DNA of 64,000 nucleotides from Serratia sp. UGAL515B_01 (GTDB lineage Bacteria; Pseudomonadota; Gammaproteobacteria; Enterobacterales; Enterobacteriaceae). Location: positions 1,922,001 to 1,986,000 of the forward strand of contig NZ_CP109901.1 in the NCBI RefSeq assembly GCF_033095805.1, in the 5' to 3' direction. A program made the position numbers and the translations under genes. Of this stretch, positions 46,858 to 56,507 are shown piece after piece. Position 1 is the stretch's first letter, and every line of letters starts with the position of its first letter. A model generated the notes under the pieces. The model saw only the letters and a program-made list of their open reading frames with translations. It ran no database searches and was not told the DNA's origin.

Positions 46858-47178
46858 ATAATAAGTTAACGGGAATGCTGGCAGGGTGCAATTTGCTATT
46901 GAGTCTGTGTCTCGGCAAGCCTATACTCGAAAGAGCTTCTAAAAATAACATTTCTCATAAACTTTTATCACAAGTAATTATTGTTTACACGAACGGAATC
47001 ATACTCTTTTAAGGAATTATTTACCTACGCTGATGCGTAGAGAACCTCTTAAATTTCCTCTGGTTAAAGTCGAACATCAGACGCTACGGCAAGTTGCCGT
47101 AGGTATATGTATGCGCTTGTAAAAGTCCTCTGAGCATTTTTACGAGTTCATAAGTCAGAAGAAGGTGATGGAGAAACT
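46858..47178 (+). promoter_or_regulatory. Promoter and structured leader of cfa
   Basis: A 321-nt gap. CTATACT (46921-46927) preceded by GCAAGC resembles a sigma-S -10 element. Two hairpins follow in the presumed leader: CTACGC/GCGTAG (47025-47040) and CTACGGCA/TGCCGTAG (47084-47102). An AGAAGGTGATGGAG ribosome region precedes the ATG. In E. coli the long cfa leader is a target of sRNAs such as RydC; the hairpins may have a similar regulatory role. Confidence 0.5.
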
Positions 47179-48330
47179 ATGAGTTCATCGTGTATAGAAG
47201 ATCTGAGCATTCAAGACAACCAGTGGTATCGTATCGCGCATGAAATGCTCAACATGGCCGATATTGAAATCAATGGTTCACGTCCTTTCGATATTCAGAT
47301 TTACAATCCAAATTTTTTCAAACGTGTATTACAACAAGGCTCGTTAGGGCTTGGCGAAAGTTATATGGATGGCTGGTGGGAGTGTGAACGACTGGATATC
47401 TTCTTTCAGCGAATTCTCAGTGCTGGGCTTGAAAAGAAACTTCCTAATCATCTGAAAGACATACTGCGCATTGCTGTAGCTCGTCTGACCAATCTACAGT
47501 CCAAGAAACGCGCTTGGATTGTTGGTAAAGAACATTATGATCTCGGAAACGATCTTTTTACCTTACTGCTTGACCGTTATATGCAGTATTCCTGTGGCTA
47601 TTGGAAAACGGCCACTACTCTGGAAGAAGCGCAGGAAGCCAAGTTGCGGATGATCTGCGAAAAGCTGGGTCTTCGTCCAGGTATGAGAGTATTGGATATC
47701 GGCTGCGGCTGGGGAGGTCTATCCGCCTTTGCTGCAAGAAACTACGGTGTCTCCATGGTGGGTGTAACCATATCCGCAGAACAACAGAAACTGGCGCAAG
47801 CACGTTGCGAAGGATTGGACGTGGAGATCCTGCTACAAGATTACCGCGATCTGAACCAACAGTTTGACCGCATTGTTTCCGTTGGTATGTTCGAGCATGT
47901 CGGCCCTAAAAATTACCATACCTATTTCAACGTCGTTAGGCGCAATTTGAAGCCTGATGGACTTTTCCTATTACATACGATCGGTTCAAATCGGACAGAT
48001 ATGAATGTGGATCCATGGATCAACAAATATATCTTCCCGAATGGTTGCTTACCTTCTGTTAAGCATATTGCGCAAGCTAGCGAACGCTACTTTGTGATGG
48101 AAGATTGGCATAACTTTGGCGCTGACTACGATCGCACCCTGATGGCTTGGCATGAAAGATTCAAGCAAAGCTGGTCAAAACTGACAGCAAATTACTCCGA
48201 ACGTTTCGGAAGGATGTTCAGCTATTACCTTAACTCCTGCGCTGGTGCATTCCGTGCGCGTGATATACAACTCTGGCAAATCGTGTTCAGCCCGGAAGGC
48301 GTAGAAGGAGGGATCCGTGTTCCTCGTTGA
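47179..48330 (+). CDS. cfa: Cyclopropane-fatty-acyl-phospholipid synthase
   Basis: A 383-residue SAM-dependent enzyme that cyclopropanates unsaturated acyl chains of membrane phospholipids in stationary phase and acid stress. The N-terminal lipid-binding part includes SLGLGESYMDGWWECERLD. HYDLGNDLFTLLLDRYMQYSCGYW and the SAM motif VLDIGCGWGGLSAFAA follow, then VSVGMFEHVGPKNY. The length is normal. A terminator follows. Confidence 0.97.
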   Translation: MSSSCIEDLSIQDNQWYRIAHEMLNMADIEINGSRPFDIQIYNPNFFKRVLQQGSLGLGESYMDGWWECERLDIFFQRILSAGLEKKLPNHLKDILRIAVARLTNLQSKKRAWIVGKEHYDLGNDLFTLLLDRYMQYSCGYWKTATTLEEAQEAKLRMICEKLGLRPGMRVLDIGCGWGGLSAFAARNYGVSMVGVTISAEQQKLAQARCEGLDVEILLQDYRDLNQQFDRIVSVGMFEHVGPKNYHTYFNVVRRNLKPDGLFLLHTIGSNRTDMNVDPWINKYIFPNGCLPSVKHIAQASERYFVMEDWHNFGADYDRTLMAWHERFKQSWSKLTANYSERFGRMFSYYLNSCAGAFRARDIQLWQIVFSPEGVEGGIRVPR

Positions 48331-48367
48331 GTACGAATCCTTAATTCATCACTAAATTAGCCAACAT

Positions 48368-48404
48368 AAGCCGCAAACGCGCAAATAAGATTGCGGCTTT
48401 TTTA
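48368..48404 (+). terminator. Rho-independent terminator of cfa
   Basis: AAGCCGCAA (48368-48376) and TTGCGGCTT (48391-48399) form a 9-bp stem with a 14-nt loop, followed by TTTTTAT. Confidence 0.85.
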
Positions 48405-48441
48405 TCAAAACGCGCCAATAAAAACATCAGCCGTTTGGTAT

Positions 48442-49092
48442 TTAAACTTTCGGCACTGATACGACATCCTCAGCAATTGCCGCTTCACGACTGGCCAATA
48501 CGCGCTCAACGGTATCAACCACTGCCTGGGTTTGTGGGTCGATTTCGATATTGACTTTATCGCCAAGACGTTTTTTACCTAGTGTCGTGCGCTGAACGGT
48601 TTCCGGGATCAAATGGACACAGAAACGGTTATTAATTACCTCACCGATTGTCAAACTAATACCGTCTATGCCAATGAACCCTTTATGCAAAATATATTTC
48701 ATCAGATCTACATTTGGCATTCGCAACCATATCTGACGGTTATTTTCTGAAGTATAAATTTTGGCAATTTCTGCTGTACCGATGATATGACCGGACATCA
48801 AATGACCACCAATTTCATCACTGAACTTAGCAGCTCTCTCAATGTTAACGACATCCCCTGCGGCAAGTTCGCCAAGATTGGTTAACCTCAACGTTTCTTT
48901 GATCAGATCAAAACTGACACGATTGCCCGCTATCGCCGTAACGGTAAGGCAACAGCCATTATGGGATACAGAAGCCCCTAACTCTAAACCCGATAGCAGG
49001 TCATCAGGCATTTCAATAATGTGAGTGCGAAAATTAGGTTTTTCATCAACGGCAACCAGCGGAGCGATGCCTTGTACGATACCGGTAAACAT
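48442..49092 (-). CDS. ribE: Riboflavin synthase alpha chain
   Basis: A 216-residue enzyme that dismutates two lumazines to riboflavin. Two tandem lumazine-binding barrels are visible. The first starts [13 protein letters not shown] and contains [13 protein letters not shown]; the second starts near residue 98 ([13 protein letters not shown]) and contains [12 protein letters not shown]. It is called ribC in E. coli. It is convergent with cfa and divergent from mdtK, as in E. coli. Confidence 0.97.
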   Translation of the reverse strand: MFTGIVQGIAPLVAVDEKPNFRTHIIEMPDDLLSGLELGASVSHNGCCLTVTAIAGNRVSFDLIKETLRLTNLGELAAGDVVNIERAAKFSDEIGGHLMSGHIIGTAEIAKIYTSENNRQIWLRMPNVDLMKYILHKGFIGIDGISLTIGEVINNRFCVHLIPETVQRTTLGKKRLGDKVNIEIDPQTQAVVDTVERVLASREAAIAEDVVSVPKV

Positions 49093-49586
49093 GTTGGCCT
49101 CTTCTTTTGAATAAGTTCAATTCACTGAGCGCAGTTTGCCCCAGTTGAGGCAGAAAACCAAATTCACAATAGTAAAAAAACACACTTGCACATTTGCTGT
49201 AACCCGCAAACTTCAGTCTCTAATCAATCCATAAAAGAGTAACGTATCTGCCGGTCACTGTGTTAAACAACGTAATCAGTATGCAGAGACTTTGACTCAA
49301 GAATCGATGGCGCATAACACCATGTGCGTCGCAGTGATAGCGTTTGAATAAAACAAGCATATACCCTAAATAACCAGAGTTACACGAAGGCTAAAAACTC
49401 ATGAGCCAGCAGCAGCATCGATGACTTTATGCTCGGGCAGAACAAACTCGGATATTATATAATCACAACATTTGCTTAACGACACTGAGCAGGTACAATC
49501 TTTTTGACGATTTCCGCTTTTTCTTGCTGCGCTTGCTTTGATAGCAACAGCCTTCCTCAGTAAATAATGATAAAAAGGTGTAATAC
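49093..49586. other. Divergent region between ribE and mdtK
   Basis: About 495 nt without a supported gene. TATACCCTAAATAACCAGAGTT near 49362-49383 resembles a degraded ERIC tip. No FMN riboswitch was recognised before ribE. An AAAAAGGTG ribosome site lies just before mdtK. Confidence 0.5.
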
Positions 49587-50963
49587 GTGCAGAAGTACTT
49601 CATTGAGGCGCGTAGTTTATTGGCCCTCGCGATCCCAGTGATCATCGCGCAAATATCTCAAACCGCAATGGGTGTGGTCGATACCATTATGGCGGGAGCA
49701 TATAGCGCTACAGATATGGCAGCGGTTGCTGTAGGAACATCAATCTGGCTGCCTGCTATTTTGTTTGGCCATGGTTTGTTGCTGGCCCTAACACCGGTAA
49801 TTGCACAACTTAACGGAGCTGGACGCCGTGACCGTATTGCTCACCAAGTGCGTCAGGGTTTCTGGTTAGCATCTGGCGTTTCGGTATTAATTCTTGTGGT
49901 GATCTATAACAGCAAGTTTGTCATCGATATGATGCATAACATCGACCCAGCGTTGGCTGATAAAGCCGTGGGCTATCTACGTGCCATTATGTGGGGGGCA
50001 CCAGGGTACCTATTCTTTCAGGTGGTACGTAACCAGTGTGAGGGTTTATCAAAAACCAAGCCAGGTATGGTAATTGGTTTTATTGGCCTGCTCGTCAATA
50101 TTCCGATCAACTACATTTTCATCTACGGCAAACTAGGTATGCCGGAGCTTGGCGGGATCGGATGTGGCGTTGCCACCGGTAGCGTTTATTGGATTATGTT
50201 CCTGATGATGCGTTGGTACGCGAAACATGCACCAGGACAGCGTGATATCAAATTGGCAGCAGGTGCGCGCCGTAGCCCAGATTGGCAAGTCTTAAAACGT
50301 TTGATCGGGATTGGCATGCCGGTAGCGCTGGCATTGTTCTTTGAAGTCACCCTATTTGCCGTTGTTGCGTTACTGGTTTCACCACTTGGAATTGTATCAG
50401 TAGCAGGGCACCAGATTGCGCTGAATTTCAGTTCATTAATGTTCGTTTTGCCCCTGTCATTGGGTGTTGGAGCAACCATTCGGGTTGGGCACCGTCTCGG
50501 AGAACGTTCAGTCGAAGGCGCACGTGTCGCTGCCTATTCCGCAATTGCTGTAGGTATTGCTATGGCCAGTTGTTCCGCATTGTTTACTGCGGCATTCCGC
50601 CACCCAATAGCACTGCTTTACAACGACAGCCCTGAGGTGGTTGCTATGGCCTCACATCTAATGCTACTGGCCGCTATTTACCAAATTTCTGACTCTGTGC
50701 AAGTGATTGGTAGCGGTATCCTGAGAGGTTATAAGGACACTCGAGCGATCTTCTACATCACGTTCATCGCCTATTGGATACTTGGATTGCCAAGCGGCTA
50801 TATGTTGGCATTGACGGACTATATTGTACCGGCTATGGGGCCAAGCGGCTTCTGGATTGGCTTTATTATCGGCCTAACCTTCGCAGCCCTTATGATGGCA
50901 TTGCGCATGCGCTGGCTACAACGGCAACCCGCCGATATTATCTTGCGGCGCTCCACCCGCTAA
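49587..50963 (+). CDS. mdtK: MATE-family multidrug efflux pump MdtK (NorM)
   Basis: A 458-residue inner-membrane cation-coupled drug exporter with twelve predicted helices. It matches E. coli MdtK closely: [25 protein letters not shown] at the start, [23 protein letters not shown], and [19 protein letters not shown]. The start codon is GTG, supported by AAGG upstream and by the MQKY.. family N-terminus. The next genes are the two tRNA-Val. Confidence 0.96.
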   Translation: MQKYFIEARSLLALAIPVIIAQISQTAMGVVDTIMAGAYSATDMAAVAVGTSIWLPAILFGHGLLLALTPVIAQLNGAGRRDRIAHQVRQGFWLASGVSVLILVVIYNSKFVIDMMHNIDPALADKAVGYLRAIMWGAPGYLFFQVVRNQCEGLSKTKPGMVIGFIGLLVNIPINYIFIYGKLGMPELGGIGCGVATGSVYWIMFLMMRWYAKHAPGQRDIKLAAGARRSPDWQVLKRLIGIGMPVALALFFEVTLFAVVALLVSPLGIVSVAGHQIALNFSSLMFVLPLSLGVGATIRVGHRLGERSVEGARVAAYSAIAVGIAMASCSALFTAAFRHPIALLYNDSPEVVAMASHLMLLAAIYQISDSVQVIGSGILRGYKDTRAIFYITFIAYWILGLPSGYMLALTDYIVPAMGPSGFWIGFIIGLTFAALMMALRMRWLQRQPADIILRRSTR

Positions 50964-51088
50964 ACCTGCTCGCTGGTTTGGTTACTGCAAATCGGCGAGT
51001 TGGTCATCAAACTTTGCAGAAAAAACCACCTTACTGCACATAAGCTCAGCAATCACGTGAAATACCAAATAAAATTGTGTTTTTTCCC

Positions 51089-51117
51089 TTGCCAGCGAGC
51101 AGGTAGCTCGCTAATAT
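51089..51117 (+). promoter_or_regulatory. Promoter of the tRNA-Val pair
   Basis: TTGCCA (51089-51094), 17-nt spacer and TAATAT (51112-51117) lie 38 nt before the first tRNA. The spacer contains the inverted repeat CGAGC/GCTCG. Confidence 0.65.
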
Positions 51118-51155
51118 TCGTCACCGCTGTCAGCCATGACAGGCAGGATATAGAT

Positions 51156-51232
51156 GCGTCCGTAGCTCAGTTGGTTAGAGCACCACCTTGACATGGTGGG
51201 GGTCGATGGTTCGAGTCCATTCGGACGCACCA
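51156..51232 (+). tRNA. tRNA-Val (GAC)
   Basis: A 77-nt cloverleaf with acceptor stem GCGTCCG/CGGACGC, D-loop AGCTCAGTTGGTTAGAGC, anticodon arm CCACCTTGACATGGTGG with anticodon GAC, T-arm GGTTCGAGTCC and encoded CCA. It matches the E. coli valV/valW type. Confidence 0.98.
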
Positions 51233-51252
51233 ATTTCCTGAAGCAACTCAGT

Positions 51253-51329
51253 GCGTCCGTAGCTCAGTTGGTTAGAGCACCACCTTGACATGGTGGGGGT
51301 CGATGGTTCGAGTCCATTCGGACGCACCA
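51253..51329 (+). tRNA. tRNA-Val (GAC), second copy
   Basis: Identical over 77 nt to the first copy and 20 nt downstream of it, including the encoded CCA. The pair corresponds to valV-valW of E. coli, in the same place after mdtK. It is probably co-transcribed with the first. Confidence 0.98.
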
Positions 51330-51441
51330 ATTCTCAGTTTTCAATCCCCTCCATACTTCAGACTCTTCTTTTTAGGTTCATATCAGATGGTATAAAAAAC
51401 ACGTATTTTATCAATACTATAAGTCCTCCGAGGTAACCTTA

Positions 51442-51747
51442 ATGTTGGTATTTAAAGCAGAAAGCTTATTTGAAGATCTCGGCAACGGCACTGCCAGTCG
51501 CCAAGTGCGTGTAGATGATAATACTTGTGCCCGCGAGTTAACGTTCATGGCAGGGGCATTCGGTCAATTACGCAAGTTGCACCGTCCGCAGCAAGTATGT
51601 GTCATTTCTGGCGAGTTTGAATTTACTATTGGCAATGACATACATATTCTTGTCGCTGGGGAAAATAGGAATATTCCCGCAGCCACCCTATTTGGCTGTT
51701 TCTGTCTTGTTGAAGGTAGTCTGCTAGAAATCCCGCAAAATGCGTGA
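51442..51747 (+). CDS. Small cupin-like protein of unknown function
   Basis: A 101-residue protein beginning MLVFKAESLFEDLGNG. The middle, LRKLHRPQQVCVISGEFEFTIGNDIHILVAGENRNIPAATLFGCFCLVEG, looks like a single cupin barrel, where short strands flank a G-E-F-x-F motif and an 'AGENRNIPA' turn. Only one His is placed as a possible metal ligand. A GAGG ribosome site lies about 10 nt upstream. E. coli has ydhR at this place, which is unrelated. The function is not known. Confidence 0.7.
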   Translation: MLVFKAESLFEDLGNGTASRQVRVDDNTCARELTFMAGAFGQLRKLHRPQQVCVISGEFEFTIGNDIHILVAGENRNIPAATLFGCFCLVEGSLLEIPQNA

Positions 51748-52177
51748 CTCCCCGTTTTGGTGTTATAGTCGCCAGGCTGTTGCGACAATCGCTTACAGAC
51801 GTTCCAATTGCGCAACAATGCCATACTAACGATTTCCATTTATGCCATATTTAACCTTGTCAAAATTAAACCTAATCATTACATAGCGGTTTTTTATTTT
51901 GTTTCCCGCTTTAGAGCCTTTATAATGCGCAACGTCTTTAAGTTGAATGGTTTCAGCCCTTGATCTGCGAAAACGCAACAACAAATTCTCATATATTCTT
52001 TGCACGCAGCACACCCACTTTAGGGCGCAGGCCGAATTTTTCAACACCATTTAGACCATGGTCGCCTATCCTTAACTATATTTTGCATTACCAGGCGCAG
52101 TTCAAATTCCTTACCGATGCTAAGACCTTCGGTACCGTTCTTTTCATTTTCCATTACAACTTGCAGAAAAAATCGTC
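51748..52177. other. Promoter and leader region of pykF
   Basis: About 430 nt with no supported gene. It contains TATAAT at 51921-51926 followed by a Cra-type operator (51942-51957), then about 220 nt of leader before the pykF start. There is no strong Shine-Dalgarno immediately before the ATG. Confidence 0.6.
51942..51957. promoter_or_regulatory. Cra (FruR) operator of pykF
   Basis: GTTGAATGGTTTCAGC fits the Cra consensus (GCTGAATCGTTTCAGC-like) with two mismatches. It starts 15 nt after the -10 element TATAAT (51921-51926), so bound Cra would block transcription, as at E. coli pykF; fructose phosphates would relieve it. Confidence 0.75.
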
Positions 52178-53590
52178 ATGAAAAAGACAAAAATTGTTTG
52201 TACCATCGGCCCTAAAACCGAGTCAGAAGAAATGCTGACCAACCTGCTTAACGCTGGCATGAACGTGATGCGCCTCAACTTCTCACATGGCGATTACGAA
52301 GAACACGGTAACCGCATCAAGAATATTCGCACCGTGATGACAAAAACTGGCAAAACTGCAGGTATCCTGCTGGATACCAAGGGTCCAGAAATTCGAACCA
52401 TGAAATTGGAAGGTTCTGTAGATGCATCATTGGTCGCGGGCCAGACATTCACCTTCACGACCGATCAAAGCGTCATTGGCAACAAAGATCGTGTTGCAGT
52501 GACCTATTCTGGCTTTGCCTCTGACCTTAAAGTTGGCAATACGGTGCTGGTCGATGATGGCCTGATCGGCATGGAAGTCACCTCTATAACGGAAAACGAG
52601 GTGGTTTGTAAAGTATTGAACAACGGTGATTTGGGTGAGAACAAGGGTGTTAATCTGCCTGGTGTTTCCATCCAATTGCCAGCGCTGGCAGAGAAAGACA
52701 AACTTGACCTGATTTTCGGTTGCGAGCAGGGCGTGGACTTCATTGCTGCCTCTTTCATCCGTAAGCGTTCAGATGTGTTGGAAATTCGCGAGCATCTGAA
52801 GGCACACGGTGGTGAAAGCATCCAGATCATTTCTAAAATTGAAAACCAGGAAGGTCTGAATAATTTCGACGAAATCCTCGAGGCTTCCGATGGAATCATG
52901 GTCGCTCGTGGCGATCTGGGTGTGGAAATTCCAGTTGAAGAAGTGATCTTTGCACAGAAAATGATGATCGAGAAATGTAACCGCGCACGTAAAGTGGTTA
53001 TCACCGCCACTCAAATGCTGGACTCGATGATCAAAAACCCTCGCCCTACCCGTGCGGAAGCTGGGGACGTAGCGAATGCCATTCTTGATGGCACAGACGC
53101 GGTTATGTTGTCTGGGGAAAGCGCCAAAGGTAAATACCCACTGGAGGCCGTGACCATTATGGCAACCATCTGTGAACGTACCGATCGCGTAATGCCTAGC
53201 CGCATTGATACACTAAACGATAGCCGCAAGCTGCGCATAACCGAAGCCGTCTGCCGTGGCGCGGTTGAAACAGCAGAAAAGCTGGATGCTCCGTTGATCG
53301 TTGTGGCCACCAGCGGTGGTAAATCAGCCAAATCCGTGCGTAAATACTTCCCTAACGCAATTATTTTGGCGCTGACCACCAACGAAGTCACCGCTCGTCA
53401 GTTGGTCCTGAGCAAAGGAGTCGTTACCAAAATAGTCAAAGAGATCGCTTCTACAGACGATTTCTACCGCATTGGCAAAGAAGCCGCATTGGCCAGTGGC
53501 CTTGCACAGAAAGGCGATGTCGTCGTGATGGTTTCTGGTGCACTGGTTCCGAGCGGTACGACCAATACAGCATCGGTTCATGTACTGTAA
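52178..53590 (+). CDS. pykF: Pyruvate kinase I
   Basis: A 470-residue glycolytic enzyme making pyruvate and ATP from PEP, activated by fructose-1,6-bisphosphate. The length equals E. coli PykF. Motifs are [26 protein letters not shown], the active-site segment [32 protein letters not shown] and [15 protein letters not shown]. The C-terminal effector domain includes [18 protein letters not shown] terminator lies 31 nt downstream. Confidence 0.98.
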   Translation: MKKTKIVCTIGPKTESEEMLTNLLNAGMNVMRLNFSHGDYEEHGNRIKNIRTVMTKTGKTAGILLDTKGPEIRTMKLEGSVDASLVAGQTFTFTTDQSVIGNKDRVAVTYSGFASDLKVGNTVLVDDGLIGMEVTSITENEVVCKVLNNGDLGENKGVNLPGVSIQLPALAEKDKLDLIFGCEQGVDFIAASFIRKRSDVLEIREHLKAHGGESIQIISKIENQEGLNNFDEILEASDGIMVARGDLGVEIPVEEVIFAQKMMIEKCNRARKVVITATQMLDSMIKNPRPTRAEAGDVANAILDGTDAVMLSGESAKGKYPLEAVTIMATICERTDRVMPSRIDTLNDSRKLRITEAVCRGAVETAEKLDAPLIVVATSGGKSAKSVRKYFPNAIILALTTNEVTARQLVLSKGVVTKIVKEIASTDDFYRIGKEAALASGLAQKGDVVVMVSGALVPSGTTNTASVHVL

Positions 53591-53621
53591 TAAACAAACA
53601 CCATAGCTATTCACTGTTCAA

Positions 53622-53646
53622 AACGTCGCCCTGCGGCGTTTTTTTG
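53622..53646 (+). terminator. Rho-independent terminator of pykF
   Basis: AACGTCGC (53622-53629) pairs with GCGGCGTT (53633-53640), one G-T pair included, around CCT, followed by TTTTT. Confidence 0.88.
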
Positions 53647-53821
53647 TTTCTTCAACCAGTTTTCCGATACCGCAATCGTTAACTGCTCATTATTTAGCTA
53701 ATTCCAATTAAGAGTAGTCTCATGAAATCAGCCTGTTTTGCTTCGTTTTTTAACTATTTTGCAAAAGAAGATGCAAGTTTGAGCGAACGATCAAAATAAA
53801 GGGCACTAATACAAAAAATTA

Positions 53822-53850
53822 TTCTCTTTCGAAAAAAGTTTGTGTAATAC
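53822..53850 (+). promoter_or_regulatory. lpp promoter
   Basis: TTCTCT (53822-53827), 17-nt spacer and TAATAC (53845-53850) match the layout of the strong E. coli lpp promoter. The downstream leader (ACTCAATCTAGAGGGT) is also the same as in E. coli. About 300 nt separate pykF from lpp; the rest holds nothing recognised. Confidence 0.85.
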
Positions 53851-53873
53851 TTGTAACGCTACATGGAGATTAA

Positions 53874-54131
<258 letters not shown>

Positions 54132-54148
54132 GATAGCTTAGGTTATTG

Positions 54149-54179
54149 AAAACGGTGCACAAAGTGCACCGTTTTTTTT
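54149..54179 (+). terminator. Rho-independent terminator of lpp
   Basis: A perfect 12-bp stem, AAAACGGTGCAC (54149-54160) with GTGCACCGTTTT (54164-54175), AAA loop, then T-run. Confidence 0.95.
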
Positions 54180-54265
54180 GCAAGCAGTTTATAACCATCA
54201 ATAGATGTTATTCAATGCCCCGCCTCTGCTAACGTTGCAACAAAGCCAAACACGATGCTAGCCCC

Positions 54266-55294
54266 CTACAAGCCAGTTTGATTTACAGAGCTGATAGGTG
54301 CAGCCCCATCAATAACCCCATTACCAATATTTTGAGGCGTTGAGTAAGGTACTGCATCCTCAACCGATGGCTCACCTACGCTAACAAGTACAGGCATGCC
54401 TGAACGCCTTACCATAGCGTTGTCGAACATGACTTTATCGGTTTCTATATCAGTCTCAAAAGCTTTTTGTGCTTTAGAAAGAGAAATGGGCATAGTCTGT
54501 GGGTCATCACTGGCAAGTCTCGATAATGGCTGGTGCACTTCTACATAGCGTTTACCGTCCGGCTCAACTGATACTTTCAGCGGCTGATTGATAATCTGTA
54601 CCCTAGTTCCCTGTGGAACCTTATTGAACAGTGCTTCGATATCGTCAGGACGTAAACGGATACAACCAGAACTCACTCGCATCCCAATACCAAAATTTGC
54701 ATTGGTCCCGTGGATCAGATATTCCCCCCGTCCCATAGCAAGACGCATAGCATATAACCCCATCGGATTGTCTGGGCCTGCGGGTACTACCGCAGGTAGT
54801 GTGACCCCTTGCGATTGGTAGCGCTTACGAATATTAGCAGTGGGTGTCCAGGTGGGATTGGCGACCTTCTGGCTAACTGAGGTTACCTTAAGTGGCGTAT
54901 TCATGCCGGTCTGACCAATACCAATCGGGTAGACAACCACTTTATCTTCATCTTTTGGATAGTAGTACAAGCGCAGTTCAGCCAGATTGATGACTATGCC
55001 TTCACGCGGCGTATCTGGTAATAGCATCTGCGATGGGATCGTCAGTGCAGAACCGGGGGTAGGCAGATAAGGGTCAGTACCTGGGTTGGCTTCCAGCATC
55101 CCTAACAACCCAATTTTATGATCGGCAGCTATGGCTTCCAGCGAACGGCCATCATTCGGCACCTCATAGATTATATTCTCACCTATCAGGCTGCTGCCTG
55201 GCGGAGGCAAAGGGTATTCCGTCGCACTGACAGTTTGTGTCCCTATCAGTACAGCCGCGAATAACATCCCCACTAAAGTCAACGCATGTTTCAT
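54266..55294 (-). CDS. ldtE: L,D-transpeptidase LdtE-type (YnhG)
   Basis: A 342-residue exported YkuD-domain enzyme. A signal peptide (1-24) is followed by a LysM-like region (about 40-90, SLEAIAADHKIGLLGMLEANPG) and the catalytic domain (about 100-245). The active-site cysteine is C211 in RVSSGCIRLRPDDIE, with H195 in EYLIHGTNAN. In E. coli LdtE makes 3-3 cross-links and relatives attach Lpp to peptidoglycan. It is convergent with lpp, as in E. coli. Which of the two activities dominates is not visible from sequence. Confidence 0.93.
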   Translation of the reverse strand: MKHALTLVGMLFAAVLIGTQTVSATEYPLPPPGSSLIGENIIYEVPNDGRSLEAIAADHKIGLLGMLEANPGTDPYLPTPGSALTIPSQMLLPDTPREGIVINLAELRLYYYPKDEDKVVVYPIGIGQTGMNTPLKVTSVSQKVANPTWTPTANIRKRYQSQGVTLPAVVPAGPDNPMGLYAMRLAMGRGEYLIHGTNANFGIGMRVSSGCIRLRPDDIEALFNKVPQGTRVQIINQPLKVSVEPDGKRYVEVHQPLSRLASDDPQTMPISLSKAQKAFETDIETDKVMFDNAMVRRSGMPVLVSVGEPSVEDAVPYSTPQNIGNGVIDGAAPISSVNQTGL

Positions 55295-55649
55295 TGTTAT
55301 CCCTATTCATATTTCAGTTTATTGCACGACCATCGGCACTTACGGTCAGGTAGATCCTGACATTTTCTCAACAATAGTAACAAGAACCAGGTCAAAGGCA
55401 ATAAGTTGTCTAAAAATCAATATGTTATAACGCAATCAGCACGCATCACTGTCAATGACTAACTCGCTGAAATGCCAATAATTTGGTTTGAAAAACGGAA
55501 AATTTCAGTTCATTTGTAAAGGTTCACTGACAAATTTTTACCTGGCCATAGGCCGAGCGAACACAACATAAAGCGTACGTCGGCATTGATCATTACTTTA
55601 TTTAAAATTATGATAATGATTATTATTATCATTAAATGGGTGTAGCTAA
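55295..55649. other. Region between ldtE and the Fur-boxed gene
   Basis: About 355 nt. The end contains a promoter, TTGATC (55586-55591), 17-nt spacer, TATGAT (55609-55614), overlapped by a strong Fur box (55612-55630). The suf operon that occupies this neighbourhood in E. coli is absent. Confidence 0.65.
55612..55630. promoter_or_regulatory. Fur box
   Basis: GATAATGATTATTATTATC matches the 19-bp Fur consensus GATAATGATAATCATTATC at 17 positions. It overlaps the -10 of the promoter at 55586-55614 and ends 19 nt before the following gene, so Fe-Fur should repress that gene. Confidence 0.88.
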
Positions 55650-56054
55650 ATGAATATTTCTATAAAAGCGTGGTTGCTGAGCAAAATTGATGAATACAAG
55701 TTTAGCCTACGTGATACCACAGTAGATTTTTATATGGCTGAAACCGCGTTAAGAAGACCTGAGTGTAACGTCAACCATCTAAGACATTACAACAACGTGA
55801 GCCTCACCCTAGCCAATTTGTGTCTGGAAAATGGCGATGACGAAAGTTACCTGCTCACACTTGGCAAACTGCATAACAGACTGATTCTCGAGATTAACAA
55901 TTCTCAACGCTGCCAGCTATTCCGGATTCAAAGCTACCATTTTTCGCGTTACTCGTTGACACTGATTTGTCAGAAATATTCGATGGAAGGCGTGTGGGAA
56001 AAAGCGAATGCTCTACAACAAGATTTTGCAAAGCGAGTTCCCTTTCAACTATGA
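55650..56054 (+). CDS. Unknown protein under predicted Fur control
   Basis: A 134-residue protein starting MNISIKAWLLSKIDEYKFSL. I do not recognise its family. It appears soluble and mostly helical, with a tetratricopeptide-like feel (TVDFYMAETALRR, LTLANLCLENGDDESYLLTLGKLHNRLIL, GVWEKANALQQDFAKR), and has four cysteines without a metal-type spacing. No signal peptide or membrane segment is seen. It is the only gene on the plus strand between ldtE and menI and follows a near-consensus Fur box, so it is probably made under iron limitation. The ribosome site (GGGTG) is weak. Confidence 0.75.
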   Translation: MNISIKAWLLSKIDEYKFSLRDTTVDFYMAETALRRPECNVNHLRHYNNVSLTLANLCLENGDDESYLLTLGKLHNRLILEINNSQRCQLFRIQSYHFSRYSLTLICQKYSMEGVWEKANALQQDFAKRVPFQL

Positions 56055-56090
56055 AAATCCCCACAGGTTAAGGGCTGCGGGGAAGTTCTA

Positions 56091-56507
56091 TCATTCCAGC
56101 ACAGCGGTAGTCAGCCGTGAAGTACAACAAAGACGATCTCGTTCGTCGAAAATCTCTATCTGCCAGACCTGATTGCGCCTGCCAATATGCAAGGCACGGC
56201 AAACACCGCGCACCTGCCCTTTGAATACTGCCCGAATATGATTAGCATTAATTTCTAATCCAACGATCTTTTGTTCCCCTTCGGTACACAGATAACCCGC
56301 CATTGAGCCCATCGACTCAGCCAATACGACAGAGGCACCGCCATGTAACAAACCAAAAGGTTGTGTAGTACGCTGATCAACGGGCATAACCGCTTCCAGA
56401 TAGTCATCCGCCATGCAGGTGAATTGAATACCAACATGCCCAACCATACACCCTTCACCCGTTTGGTTAAGTTGCTCCAGCGTTGTTTCTCGTTTCCAAA
56501 GTTTCAC
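56091..56507 (-). CDS. menI: 1,4-dihydroxy-2-naphthoyl-CoA hydrolase (hotdog thioesterase)
   Basis: A 138-residue 4HBT-type hotdog-fold thioesterase of menaquinone synthesis. It matches E. coli MenI (YdiI): [24 protein letters not shown] with the catalytic Glu, and [13 protein letters not shown]. The start is GTG at 56507, overlapping the ydiJ stop by 2 bases (GTGA) with GGAG inside ydiJ, so it is translated by coupling with ydiJ, as in E. coli. Confidence 0.95.
   Translation of the reverse strand: MKLWKRETTLEQLNQTGEGCMVGHVGIQFTCMADDYLEAVMPVDQRTTQPFGLLHGGASVVLAESMGSMAGYLCTEGEQKIVGLEINANHIRAVFKGQVRGVCRALHIGRRNQVWQIEIFDERDRLCCTSRLTTAVLE

Noticed and set aside
49093..49200. Possible FMN riboswitch before ribE
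   Set aside because: No FMN-element pattern is present, and enterobacterial FMN riboswitches normally precede ribB, not ribE.
49361..49400. Possible ERIC tip before mdtK
   Set aside because: Only about 20 bp resemble the ERIC end and the other half cannot be found, so it is mentioned but not called as a feature.
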